Source: an uncultured Desulfuromonadales bacterium (GTDB lineage Bacteria; Desulfobacterota; Desulfuromonadia; Desulfuromonadales; Geopsychrobacteraceae). Taken from it: DNA of 64,000 nt. The stretch covers positions 1 to 64,000 of the forward strand of contig CAMYNC010000012.1 of the NCBI GenBank assembly GCA_947259685.1. The letters run 5' to 3'. The notes beneath the pieces were generated by a model that was not told the origin of the DNA, did no database searches, and saw nothing but the letters and a program-made list of their open reading frames with translations. Every line of letters starts with the position of its first letter. The stretch's first letter is position 1. The translations under genes were made by a program, and so were the position numbers. Of this stretch, positions 23,570-33,362 are shown piece by piece.

Positions 23570-25405
23570 ATGTCCGAAAAGTTGCATAAAGAAGAAGGCA
23601 GTATCTCCATTCATACGGAAAATATTTTTCCGATCATCAAGAAATGGCTCTACAGCGACAAGGAAATTTTCCTGCGGGAACTGGTCTCCAATGCGGTCGA
23701 TGCGATCCACAAGCTGCAGAATATCAACCTGGTCGAAGGGTTGAAGATTTCCGACGAATACAAGGTTGATCTGCACATCGACAAGGATGCCGGCACCCTG
23801 AGCGTGACCGATAATGGCATCGGCATGACCGCCGACGAGGTCCGCAAATATATCAACCAGGTGGCATTTTCCTCGGCAGAGGACTTCATCGAAAAGTTTA
23901 AGGATCTGGAAGATAAGAACCAGATTATCGGCCATTTCGGGCTCGGGTTCTATTCCAGTTTTATGGTGGCCGACAAGGTTGAGATCAAGACCAGATCTTA
24001 TCAGGCGGATGCCGAAGCGGTCCATTGGAACTGCGCGGGAACAACCAGCTATGAACTAGAGGCCACCGACAAAGCCGACCGTGGAACGGAAATCATCCTC
24101 CACCTCAATGAGGAAGAGAAGGAATTTTTCGAAGCCGACCGGGTTCGCGAGGTCTTAAAAAAATTCTGTAACTTCCTGCCGATTCCTATCAGTCTGGAAG
24201 GTGAAGAGGTCAACGATAAAAATCCTCTCTGGACCCGTAGCGCCAGCGAGATCAGCGAGGACGAGTACAAAGAGTTCTACCACAAGCTCTACCCAATGTC
24301 GCAGGATCCACTGTTCTGGATCCACCTGAATATCGACTTTCCGTTCAATTTAAAAGGGATTGTTTACTTCCCCCGGCTGACCAATGAGTTTGATGTGACC
24401 AAGAGCCACATCAAACTGTTCTGCAACCAGGTCTTTGTTTCCGACAACTGCACTGAGTTGATCCCGGAATTTCTTACCCCGCTGCAGGGCTGCCTGGATG
24501 CCCCCGATTTGCCGCTTAATGTGTCGCGAAGTTATCTGCAGAACGAGCCGCAGGTGCGTAAAATTCGTGAAGTCATCAGCGGCCGGGTGGCGGCCAAGGT
24601 GGTTGAGCTGGCGAAAAAGGATCGCGAAATTTTTGAGCCGATCTGGGAGGATATTCACACCTTCGTCAAGTACGGTATGATGCGCGAGGATAAATTCTAC
24701 GACAAGGTCAAGGATCAGGTGATATATCGTGCAACCGGCGATGAGAAATATACCACCTTGCCCGACTATCTTGAGCGCGCCAAAGAAAAGCATGAGAACA
24801 AGGTTTACTACGCCAATGATGAAGGCATTCAGGCGACCTACCTGAAGATGTTTAAGGCGCAGGGGATGGAAGCCTTGATTCTGGATGCGATGATCGATAA
24901 TCACTTCATCCAATTTCTTGAATCGAAAAACAGCGATCTGAAGTTTGAGCGGGTCGACTCCGATATCACCGAAAACCTGATTGAACAGGATGCCGATTCG
25001 AAGTTGGTCGACAGCGACAATAAAACCCGCGATGAGCGGATCGAAGAGGTGTTTAAAACTGAGCTCGATATCAATGGGTTACACATCCGGCTTGAGTCGC
25101 TCAAAGACGACTCGGTACCAGGGATGATTCTGCTGAACGAACAGCAGCGGCGCTTCAAAGAGATGACCCACATGATGGGGCAGGGCGAGATGCCGGATCT
25201 GTTCGCCGATCACACCCTGCTGGTTAATTCGGCCAGTCCAGCCGTTGCGAAGGTTCTCACGTTACAGGATGCTGGCGACAAGGAGACTGCCGGGCTGCTG
25301 ATCGAACAGATTTACGATCTGGCGATGCTTTCGCACCAGGCGATCAGCAAGGATCGGATGGCGGCGTTTCTGGAGCGCAGCAGTAAACTGCTTGGAATGA
25401 TCTGA
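23570..25405 (+). CDS. htpG: Molecular chaperone HtpG (Hsp90)
   Basis: The start at 23570 follows AGGAGGAAA and gives MSEKLHKEEGSISIHTENIF, the normal N-terminus. The 611-residue protein has the GHKL ATPase domain (LRELVSNAVDAIHKL, DNGIGMTADEV, IGHFGLGFYSSFMVADKV), the middle domain (GIVYFPRLTNEFD, LPLNVSRSYLQN) and a C-terminal dimerisation domain. It is slightly shorter than E. coli HtpG. It is a single gene flanked by terminators with its own promoter. Confidence 0.97.
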   Translation: MSEKLHKEEGSISIHTENIFPIIKKWLYSDKEIFLRELVSNAVDAIHKLQNINLVEGLKISDEYKVDLHIDKDAGTLSVTDNGIGMTADEVRKYINQVAFSSAEDFIEKFKDLEDKNQIIGHFGLGFYSSFMVADKVEIKTRSYQADAEAVHWNCAGTTSYELEATDKADRGTEIILHLNEEEKEFFEADRVREVLKKFCNFLPIPISLEGEEVNDKNPLWTRSASEISEDEYKEFYHKLYPMSQDPLFWIHLNIDFPFNLKGIVYFPRLTNEFDVTKSHIKLFCNQVFVSDNCTELIPEFLTPLQGCLDAPDLPLNVSRSYLQNEPQVRKIREVISGRVAAKVVELAKKDREIFEPIWEDIHTFVKYGMMREDKFYDKVKDQVIYRATGDEKYTTLPDYLERAKEKHENKVYYANDEGIQATYLKMFKAQGMEALILDAMIDNHFIQFLESKNSDLKFERVDSDITENLIEQDADSKLVDSDNKTRDERIEEVFKTELDINGLHIRLESLKDDSVPGMILLNEQQRRFKEMTHMMGQGEMPDLFADHTLLVNSASPAVAKVLTLQDAGDKETAGLLIEQIYDLAMLSHQAISKDRMAAFLERSSKLLGMI

Positions 25406-25430
25406 GCATTCTCAATATAATCAGACAAAA

Positions 25431-25469
25431 GAAAACGGCCGGGTCTTGTGAACCGGCCGTTTTCTTTTT
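25431..25469. terminator. Bidirectional terminator between htpG and the trmL remnant
   Basis: GAAAACGGCCGG (25431-25442) pairs with CCGGCCGTTTTC (25453-25464), followed by five T on the plus side and preceded by an A-rich stretch that gives T on the minus side, serving both convergent genes. Confidence 0.9.
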
Positions 25470-25474
25470 GAATG

Positions 25475-25855
25475 CTATTCGAGGCGATCGTTTTGTCTTA
25501 AAGCTTCGTAAAGCAGGATCGCCGCCGAGTTCGCCAGATTCAGGCTGCGTACCGCAGGGGAGAAGATCGGAATCCGCAGAGCGCAATCTGTTTCCTGCGC
25601 CAAAAGTTCTTCCGGCAGTCCAAGGGTTTCTTTACCGAAGACCAGAAAGTCGCCCGGTTGGAAAGCGGCTTTGGTGTAGCTTTTGGTGGCCTTTTTCGAG
25701 GTGAACCAGAAGCGCGCTTGGGGGAATTCGTTTTGCAGGTGTTGCAGCGAATCCCAACGGTGCAGTTTTACTTCCGGCCAATAGTCGAGCCCGGCGCGCT
25801 TGAGGTGCTTGTCTGCATGGCGCGGGACTATATCACGAAGGCAAAAGGCAGGCAA
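25475..25855 (-). pseudogene. trmL: trmL (tRNA 2'-O-methyltransferase), 5' truncated
   Basis: From about ADKHLKRAGLDYWPE onward the minus-strand frame matches the SPOUT methyltransferase TrmL, which modifies the wobble nucleotide of tRNA-Leu: FWFTSKKATKSY, FLVFGKETLGLPEEL and LNLANSAAILLYEALRQ are intact. The usual first 35-40 residues, which include the NTGNIxR motif and first strand, are missing; the frame begins instead in sequence leading into the metY terminator, and only a short unrelated N-terminus (PAFCLRDIVPRH) could be added. No ribosome site is present. A decapitated gene is the simplest reading. Confidence 0.7.
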
Positions 25856-25884
25856 AAAGAAACGGCGGGGATGACCCGCCGTTT
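25855..25884 (-). terminator. Terminator of the first metY-like gene
   Basis: On the minus strand AAACGGCGGG and CCCGCCGTTT form a ten-pair stem with a five-base loop, followed by CTTTTT. It lies directly after the metY stop and before the trmL remnant. Confidence 0.85.
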
Positions 25885-25915
25885 CAAAAGTATCCGATTG
25901 GGGTTGGTCGGCTAA

Positions 25916-27280
<1,365 letters not shown>

Positions 27281-27332
27281 CTATAGCAGTAAGCTGTTGA
27301 TAGGGCAAGCAGTTAATCCTGGTGTGCTAGGC

Positions 27333-27361
27333 AAAAAAAGGCAGGCCAAGCGGCCTGCCTT
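27333..27361 (-). terminator. Terminator of the second metY-like gene
   Basis: AAGGCAGGCC and GGCCTGCCTT form a ten-pair stem with a four-base loop; on the minus strand it is followed by a run of T. Confidence 0.9.
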
Positions 27362-27386
27362 GAAGGTTTAATCTACTGTAGTGATA

Positions 27387-28670
27387 TCAGGCTTGGCTAA
27401 TGGTTAAGGCCTGGTCCAGATCGGCCAGAATATCCTCAATATTCTCGATGCCGATCGACAGCCGGATCAGGTCGGGCGAAACGCCTGAGGCGATCTGTTG
27501 CGCTTCACTCAACTGGCGATGGGTGGTGCTGGCCGGGTGGAGGACACAGGAGCGGGCATCACCAACGTGGACCACCAGGGCGATCAATCGGCAGGCTTCC
27601 ATGAACTTTACCCCGGCATTGCGGCCGCCCTTGATGCCGAAGGTCAACACTCCACTGCAACCCAGCGGCAGGTAGCGTTTGGCGAGTGCATAGCTGGGAT
27701 GTTCTTCCAGGCCGGGATAGTTGACCCAGGAGACAGAAGGATGTTGCTGCAGATGTCTGGCCACTGCCAGGGCATTACTGCTGTGCCGATCCATGCGCAG
27801 GGGCAGGGTGGTCAAGCCATGATTGAACAGAAAACTGTTCTGCGGTGCTGGGGTGGCGCCAAGGTCACGCATATATTGCACCCGGGCTTTGATAATGTAA
27901 GCTAAGGGACCGAAGGTTTCGGCGTACTTCAGACCGTGATAGCTGGCATCGGGTTCGGTCAGCTCTGGGAACTTTCCACAGTTCCAGGCGAATTTACCGC
28001 CATCGACAATCACTCCGCCGACGCTGGTGCCGTGGCCATCGATATACTTGGTTGCCGAATGGATAACGATGTCGGCTCCCAGTTCCAGCGGCTTACACAG
28101 ATAGGGGGTAGCGAATGTGTTGTCGACCAGCAGCGGAACCTCCATCTGCTTTGCCAGCTCAGAAAATTTGCTGAAATCGAGAATATTCAGCCCTGGGTTA
28201 CCGATGGTTTCGGCAAAGATACAGCGGGTTTCCGGGCGAAAGGCAGCTGCCAGCTCTTCGATGGAAGCCTCAGGATCGACGAAGCTAACCTCGATCCCCA
28301 TTTTTGGTAAGGTATTGGCCAGAAGTGAATAGGTGCCACCATACAGCGTGCTGGTTGCCACCAGGTGCTGACCGCTCTGGCAGATATTCAGGATCGCCAG
28401 GGCCGAGGCGGCCTGGCCTGAAGAAGTCGCCAGAGCACCGACGCCGCCCTCCATCAGACAGATCTTGCCTTCAAAGGCCTCAGTGGTGGGATTGCTGATG
28501 CGCGTGTACATATGGTCGGCCAGTTCCAGATCGAACAGTTTGGCGACATGTTCTGCGCTATCATATTTATATGTGGTACTCTGGCAAATCGTCGGTATCC
28601 GCGATTCGGTGGCTTTCGGGCGGTAGGTGCCTTGCACGGCCTGGGTTTCAATCTTCCAGTCTTTCTGCAT
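27387..28670 (-). CDS. O-acetylhomoserine sulfhydrylase-type PLP enzyme (copy 2)
   Basis: AGGAGGAATAACC directly before the ATG at 28670 fixes the start (427 residues). It is a paralogue of the neighbouring enzyme with the same signatures: STTYKYDSAEHVAKLF, YTRISNPTTEAFE, VDNTFATPYLCKPLELGAD and SATKYIDGHGTSVGG with the PLP lysine. The sequences have diverged clearly, so substrate preference (sulfide versus methanethiol, acetyl versus phospho-homoserine) may differ. It is divergent from rqcH across about 100 bases. Confidence 0.88.
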   Translation of the reverse strand: MQKDWKIETQAVQGTYRPKATESRIPTICQSTTYKYDSAEHVAKLFDLELADHMYTRISNPTTEAFEGKICLMEGGVGALATSSGQAASALAILNICQSGQHLVATSTLYGGTYSLLANTLPKMGIEVSFVDPEASIEELAAAFRPETRCIFAETIGNPGLNILDFSKFSELAKQMEVPLLVDNTFATPYLCKPLELGADIVIHSATKYIDGHGTSVGGVIVDGGKFAWNCGKFPELTEPDASYHGLKYAETFGPLAYIIKARVQYMRDLGATPAPQNSFLFNHGLTTLPLRMDRHSSNALAVARHLQQHPSVSWVNYPGLEEHPSYALAKRYLPLGCSGVLTFGIKGGRNAGVKFMEACRLIALVVHVGDARSCVLHPASTTHRQLSEAQQIASGVSPDLIRLSIGIENIEDILADLDQALTISQA

Positions 28671-28773
28671 GGTTATTCCTCCTGATTGGCATTGAAATGT
28701 ACTGGGCCGGAGCATAGCAGATTGTCCATTGAGATGGTAGGCAACTTAGAGCTTTTGAGGTTGGTTGCACTAA

Positions 28774-30198
28774 ATGCATTTTGAGTTACTGAAGAAAGTT
28801 GTTGCCGAACTGTCGGCACCATTGAGCAATGCGCGGGTGGCTAAAATTTATCAACCGGCGGCAAATCTGTTGATTTTTCGTTTGTGGACCGGCAAAGAAA
28901 ACCTCCGCTTGTTGCTGTCTACAGAACCTCGAAGCAGTCGGATTCACCTGTCCGCTGCCGAATATCCAAATCCTTTTACCCCGCCCCGGTTTTGCCAGCT
29001 GCTGCGCGCGCGAATCTCTCGCATCCTTAGCATTGAAATCTTGAATGATGATCGGGTTGTTGCGCTGCATTGTAACGGCCCGAAAGGTGCGACCCGGCTG
29101 ATCCTGGAATTGACCGGTGCAGGCGGCAACATGTTTCTGGTTGATGCTGAAAACCTGATCATCGATGTTTTGTCGCGTAAAGCAGGGCAGCAGGGTGAAA
29201 GAAGTTTTCGCTCGGGGGAGTTGTATCGCTTGCCAGAGAAGTTGTCGAAACAGTCGGATGCCGTTCATGATCACTTCGAACAGGCTCCTGGAAGCTCGGT
29301 CAATGCATCCGTCGAAGAGTTTTACCGGGCCCAGCGAACGATATCAGGCAATACCGATCTGCTGACGACTCTGCAAAAAGTTATTCACCAGCAACAAAAA
29401 AAGCTGATGCGGCGCCTGGAAAAGATTTCTGCTGAGCAGGGAAGGCAGCAAAAGGCAGAGCAGTTCAAGCAGTTTGGCGAGCTGTTACTTGCGAACCTGC
29501 ATGCGGTTTTGCCTGGAACTGACAAGGTTGAGGTGCTGAACTATTATCTTCAGCCGGCCAAAAGCGTTGTCATTGCGCTCGATAGTCGTTTAAACCCGCA
29601 ACAAAATGCTGAGCGGTATTTCAAGCACTACAAAAAAGCCAAGCGGGGTCTTGAGCACAGTCGTCGTCGAGCGAAAGAGACGCAAGAGGAAATCACCTGG
29701 TTGGAATCCCTTGATTTTCAATTGCAGGAAGCGACCACGGCGGCAATCATCGAAGAGGTTGCTGCCGAATGTCGGCAGGGCGGCTTGTTGGGTTCTGGCC
29801 GCGATCGCTATGCCAAAAAGCAGCCCGGCGTGAGGTCGCAACCATTAGAGTCGCAAAGCCCATCCGGGTTGAAAGTTCTCTGGGGACGCAACAATCGGCA
29901 GAACGATTACCTCTCCACTAAAATACTCAAGGCAGGAGACCTTTGGTTTCATGCCCATCAATATCCTGGTGCCCATGTGATCTTGAAAGCGGCTGGAGCC
30001 AAGCAGATTAAGGACGAAGATAAGCGCTTTGCCGCAGCGCTTGCGGCAGGCTATTCCAAGGCTAAAAACGCTGCCCAGGTTGAAGTCATGCAGGCCGAAG
30101 CTGGTGATGTGCGCAAGCCAAAAGCCACCCGACCTGGCCTGGTGACCGTGAAATCGCATAGAATTATTGTTGTTCAGCCGCTTAGAATAGAAGAGTAG
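28774..30198 (+). CDS. rqcH: NFACT protein, RqcH/Rqc2 homologue
   Basis: A 474-residue protein with an N-terminal NFACT-N domain, central helical/coiled-coil segment (about residues 200-330, rich in QQKKLMRRLEK and YKKAKRGLEHSRRR) and C-terminal NFACT-R domain (GLKVLWGRNNRQNDYLS, DLWFHAHQYPGAHVIL). The NDDRVV segment holds the Asp-Arg pair needed by bacterial RqcH to recruit tRNA-Ala and add alanine tails to stalled nascent chains on 50S subunits. It is divergent from the metY-like gene and lies just upstream of tRNA-Leu. Confidence 0.88.
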   Translation: MHFELLKKVVAELSAPLSNARVAKIYQPAANLLIFRLWTGKENLRLLLSTEPRSSRIHLSAAEYPNPFTPPRFCQLLRARISRILSIEILNDDRVVALHCNGPKGATRLILELTGAGGNMFLVDAENLIIDVLSRKAGQQGERSFRSGELYRLPEKLSKQSDAVHDHFEQAPGSSVNASVEEFYRAQRTISGNTDLLTTLQKVIHQQQKKLMRRLEKISAEQGRQQKAEQFKQFGELLLANLHAVLPGTDKVEVLNYYLQPAKSVVIALDSRLNPQQNAERYFKHYKKAKRGLEHSRRRAKETQEEITWLESLDFQLQEATTAAIIEEVAAECRQGGLLGSGRDRYAKKQPGVRSQPLESQSPSGLKVLWGRNNRQNDYLSTKILKAGDLWFHAHQYPGAHVILKAAGAKQIKDEDKRFAAALAAGYSKAKNAAQVEVMQAEAGDVRKPKATRPGLVTVKSHRIIVVQPLRIEE

Positions 30199-30226
30199 CT
30201 TTTTTGAGGTTTGGCTAAAAAATCAG

Positions 30227-30255
30227 TTGCAATCAAAAAATCCATTTGCTATAAA
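30227..30255 (+). promoter_or_regulatory. Sigma70 promoter of tRNA-Leu
   Basis: TTGCAA (30227-30232) and TATAAA (30250-30255) are 17 bases apart; the -10 ends 14 bases before the tRNA. Confidence 0.65.
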
Positions 30256-30269
30256 CACCTTCGCTTCGC

Positions 30270-30356
30270 GCCGAAGTGGTGGAATTGGTAGACACGCTAG
30301 GTTCAGGGTCTAGTGTCCGTAGGGACGTGGGAGTTCGAGTCTCCCCTTCGGCACCA
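30270..30356 (+). tRNA. tRNA-Leu (anticodon CAG)
   Basis: Acceptor GCCGAAG pairs with CTTCGGC (30346-30352), followed by A and encoded CCA. The anticodon stem CTAGG/TCTAG encloses TTCAGGG with CAG, a long variable arm (TGTCCGTAGGGACGT) marks a class II tRNA, and the T arm is GGGAG/CTCCC with TTCGAGT. The total is 87 bases. It would decode CTG. Confidence 0.97.
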
Positions 30357-30366
30357 ATTATGTATG

Positions 30367-30405
30367 AAAAGGGGCCGTAATCATTCAGATTACGGCCCCT
30401 TTTTC
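30367..30405 (+). terminator. Terminator of tRNA-Leu
   Basis: AAAAGGGGCCGTAATC and GATTACGGCCCCTTTT form a 16-pair stem with a five-base loop and a T tract. Confidence 0.95.
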
Positions 30406-30472
30406 GTATCTTCAAGAACTGCTGACATAGTCCCGGAAGGGGCCGCTCAGGCCATATTGTGCTGGCCTCCGG

Positions 30473-30640
30473 CTAATGAGCGACGGGAGTAGCGATGGTT
30501 TTACTCCAGTTTGAAAGGGCTCGGGTTGTTTGATAGCTCTCCAGGCAAGCACTGCAATTGTCTCCAAACATCCACTCATCCTTGTATTCCACTTGCATTT
30601 TATCAATAATTTGCCCATCATTACCGATTAAAATAGAGAG
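30473..30640 (-). pseudogene. Possible coding remnant between tRNA-Leu and the polysaccharide locus
   Basis: A minus-strand frame ending at TAG 30473-30475 reads SILIGNDGQIIDKMQVEYK, then DEWMFGDNCSACLESYQ and ALSNWSKTIATPVAH. This has good protein-like composition but no start codon with a ribosome site; it is open upstream into the start region of the PrsT gene. It may be the tail of a decayed gene or a chance frame. No family is recognised. Confidence 0.25.
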
Positions 30641-30703
30641 GTGTCGGCGGCTATTGCTGCGACCAAAAAGTATAAACTTAGCGGTGCAGAGGGAAATGAT
30701 TAT

Positions 30704-33340
30704 ATGCGTATGGGCTTAGTCGTCTGTTTGTGCTTTTTGCTCACTGCCTGCGGTGGGCAATCTAAGGAGGAGCTACTTCAAGAGGGGAACCGTCTTAACG
30801 ACAATGGGAATTTCAGAGGGGCAATTGTCCTCTATAAAAATGCTCTGGAACAGGATGGTAACTATCTCGAAGCCCGCAGAGGGTTGGCTGAGACATACTT
30901 CAGTCTGGGGAGTTTTGCCCGAGCCGAAAAAGAGTTTCAGGAAATTCTGCTGCAGAACCCCTCAGCGACAGATGTTCATTTGAGGCTTACTGCAGTTTTA
31001 CTCCAGCAAAAGAAGCCGGAGTTGGCGATTGAATCCTTGGAAAAATATCACTCCAGTCAGCAGGAATCTGCCGACAGTCTGAGTCTTTATGGGCGGGCTG
31101 TTGGTGCCAAGGGAGACCTTGAGACCGCGGAAAATTACTTCAGAAAGGCTTTGCAGCTTGATGTCAAGGCCATTCAGCCACGGTTAAACCTGGCAAAAGT
31201 TTTTTTGAAAAAAAATAATTATTCGCAAGCTAAGAGCTATCTCGAAGAGGTTATCTCTGCCGCGCCCAGGAATATTGAAGCCTATTACGTCCTGGCCTCA
31301 ATCGAGTCACGTCTAGGCCAGCCTGAAGTGGCCCTTAAGGTTTATCAGAACCTTGTCAAGGTTAGGCCAGGAGAGATTCATGCCCACTACATGAGTGGTC
31401 TGATACACATAGAGTTGGATAATGTTGATGCCGCGATGCGGTCTGTCGAGTCGATTTTTTCGATCTACCCAGAGCGTGCTGAGGGCTATCGTCTCAAGGG
31501 CATTCTACTTTATAAACAGCAGAAATTTGCAGAGGCAAAGGTTGCCCTGGAAACCTCTTTGAAAAATGAAAGACACCTGCTCGCTTATTTTTTTCTGGGG
31601 CTCAGTGATTACGGTCTCGGTCAATATGAACAGGCCCTGAACCAGTTTCAAGGAGCACTTGACCTTAATCCGGCCTTTGAACGTGCCAGGGTTTTGGTGG
31701 CGATGACTCTGTTGAAACAAAAGCGTGTCGATGATGCAGTGGTCGAGATTCAGAAGGTCCTTCGGGCAAATCCTGATAATGCCTACGCGCATAACATTTT
31801 GGGGAGTGCCTTGTTAAGCCTGGGTCAGTACGATGAAGGAATGACCGAACTTCAGCAGGCGACTAACCTTGATCCGACCCTGGCAGATGCACACCTGAAG
31901 CGGGGGCTTTTCCGCCTGGCGAGTGGGCAAGGCGCACGTGGAGAATCTGACCTGCTACAAGCGGTTGAGGCTGCCCCGGAGATCTTGAACAGTCGTTTGA
32001 TGCTGGTTACCCATTATCTGCGAGAAGGCAACTATACTGCTACGATCAAGGTTCTTCAGGAAGGTCTTGACGGCAGCAAAAGCGACGCATTGTTAAATAA
32101 TTATCTCGCAGCGGCTTTTTTTTCGCAAAAAAATATCAGTGGGGCAATAGCGGCTTTACAGCAGGCCAAGCAAATTGATCCTGCGTATTTGACGCCCTAT
32201 TTCAACCTTGCGGCTTATTATGCGTCACAGTCGGAGTATGACAAGGCGATTACCGAGTATCAGCAGATTGTTACGCAAGACTCAAGCAATTTAAAGGCAC
32301 TGTTGGGAATGGCTTCGTTGTATCGCTTGCAGGAAAGAAACGATGAAGTGCTGAATAGTTACCAGCGGATTGAGGCGACCAAGCTAGAGGACGGTTTTGT
32401 CGCGGTTGCTAAGTATTATGCCAGCTTAAATGATTATCAGAAGGCTTTAGATGCCTGTGATCGTGGCCTGGAATTATATAATTCATCACTCTCTCTTATC
32501 GAGTTTAAGGGAGAACTCCATTGGCGGCTCAAACAATTGGCGAAAACTGAGTCCGCTTTTGTCCGGTTGGCCGGACTGGACTTGGAACGGGGCCATTCTC
32601 TGCTGGTTCGTTTTTATCTCGAGAGTGGGCAGGAAGCAAAGGCGGAAAAGCTAGTTGATCGCCTGTTGACGTCTCATTTTGAAGATGCTTACGCCTATAT
32701 TTTAGCTTCGCGGTTGGCGCTGCTTAAAAACGATTCAGACGCTGCAGTGGCCATTCTTGAAAAGGGCCTAAAAACTCTGAATAGAAGCATCCGCTTGCGT
32801 ATGCAACTTGCCCAAGTCTATGAGGGATCAGGCAAGACCGATCAGGCCGCACTGATTTATCGGCAGGTTGTCAAGCAGAATCCAAGATTTGCGCCGGGCT
32901 ATACTGCCTTGGGGAGGATTAGGGAGCAGCTAGGTACTAAGGCCGAAGCATTAGAATTGTACCGGACTGCGCTTGGCTACGATCAGAATAACGTGGCGGC
33001 CCTCAACAATCTGGCTTATTTGCTGCTAGATAACTATGACCAGACCGAAGAGGCTCTAAATTTTGCGAAGAGGGCTTACCGTTTACGGTCTGGAGACCCT
33101 CGCATTATGGATACCCTTGGTTATGCCTTGTTAAAGAATAAGCAGTTGGATGAGGCTGTCGGTGTATTATCAAAAGCTAGTGAGTTGATGCCAGATGTGC
33201 AAGCGATCAAACTTCATTTAGCCATGGCCAAACGCGATTTAGGGCGTACCGATGAGGCAAGGCAGTTGCTCGGCCAGGTGGTCGCTGGGGGAAGCCAGGA
33301 CGAAATTCGCCAAGCGAACGCAATCCTAGAATCATTATGA
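30704..33340 (+). CDS. prsT: PEP-CTERM/exosortase system TPR lipoprotein PrsT
   Basis: The ATG at 30704 gives a lipoprotein signal with lipobox LTAC (Cys16); the frame is open further upstream but without a better start. The 878-residue protein is a chain of about two dozen tetratricopeptide repeats with recurring A..Y....G....A...F..A....P patterns (for example LQEGNRLNDNGNFRGAI, KAITEYQQIVTQDSSN). This length and architecture match the PrsT family found at the head of exosortase A exopolysaccharide loci. It is probably an outer-membrane-anchored scaffold for polymer secretion. It begins the long plus-strand locus. Confidence 0.88.
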   Translation: MRMGLVVCLCFLLTACGGQSKEELLQEGNRLNDNGNFRGAIVLYKNALEQDGNYLEARRGLAETYFSLGSFARAEKEFQEILLQNPSATDVHLRLTAVLLQQKKPELAIESLEKYHSSQQESADSLSLYGRAVGAKGDLETAENYFRKALQLDVKAIQPRLNLAKVFLKKNNYSQAKSYLEEVISAAPRNIEAYYVLASIESRLGQPEVALKVYQNLVKVRPGEIHAHYMSGLIHIELDNVDAAMRSVESIFSIYPERAEGYRLKGILLYKQQKFAEAKVALETSLKNERHLLAYFFLGLSDYGLGQYEQALNQFQGALDLNPAFERARVLVAMTLLKQKRVDDAVVEIQKVLRANPDNAYAHNILGSALLSLGQYDEGMTELQQATNLDPTLADAHLKRGLFRLASGQGARGESDLLQAVEAAPEILNSRLMLVTHYLREGNYTATIKVLQEGLDGSKSDALLNNYLAAAFFSQKNISGAIAALQQAKQIDPAYLTPYFNLAAYYASQSEYDKAITEYQQIVTQDSSNLKALLGMASLYRLQERNDEVLNSYQRIEATKLEDGFVAVAKYYASLNDYQKALDACDRGLELYNSSLSLIEFKGELHWRLKQLAKTESAFVRLAGLDLERGHSLLVRFYLESGQEAKAEKLVDRLLTSHFEDAYAYILASRLALLKNDSDAAVAILEKGLKTLNRSIRLRMQLAQVYEGSGKTDQAALIYRQVVKQNPRFAPGYTALGRIREQLGTKAEALELYRTALGYDQNNVAALNNLAYLLLDNYDQTEEALNFAKRAYRLRSGDPRIMDTLGYALLKNKQLDEAVGVLSKASELMPDVQAIKLHLAMAKRDLGRTDEARQLLGQVVAGGSQDEIRQANAILESL

Positions 33341-33362
33341 TCTGTGTGAGGTTTTAGTCGAC

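Noticed and set aside
30233..30415. Minus-strand frame of 60 codons over tRNA-Leu (GAEGETRTPTSLRTLDPEP and so on)
   Set aside because: It is the antisense of the tRNA and its flank; this antisense translation is a well-known false gene in annotations.
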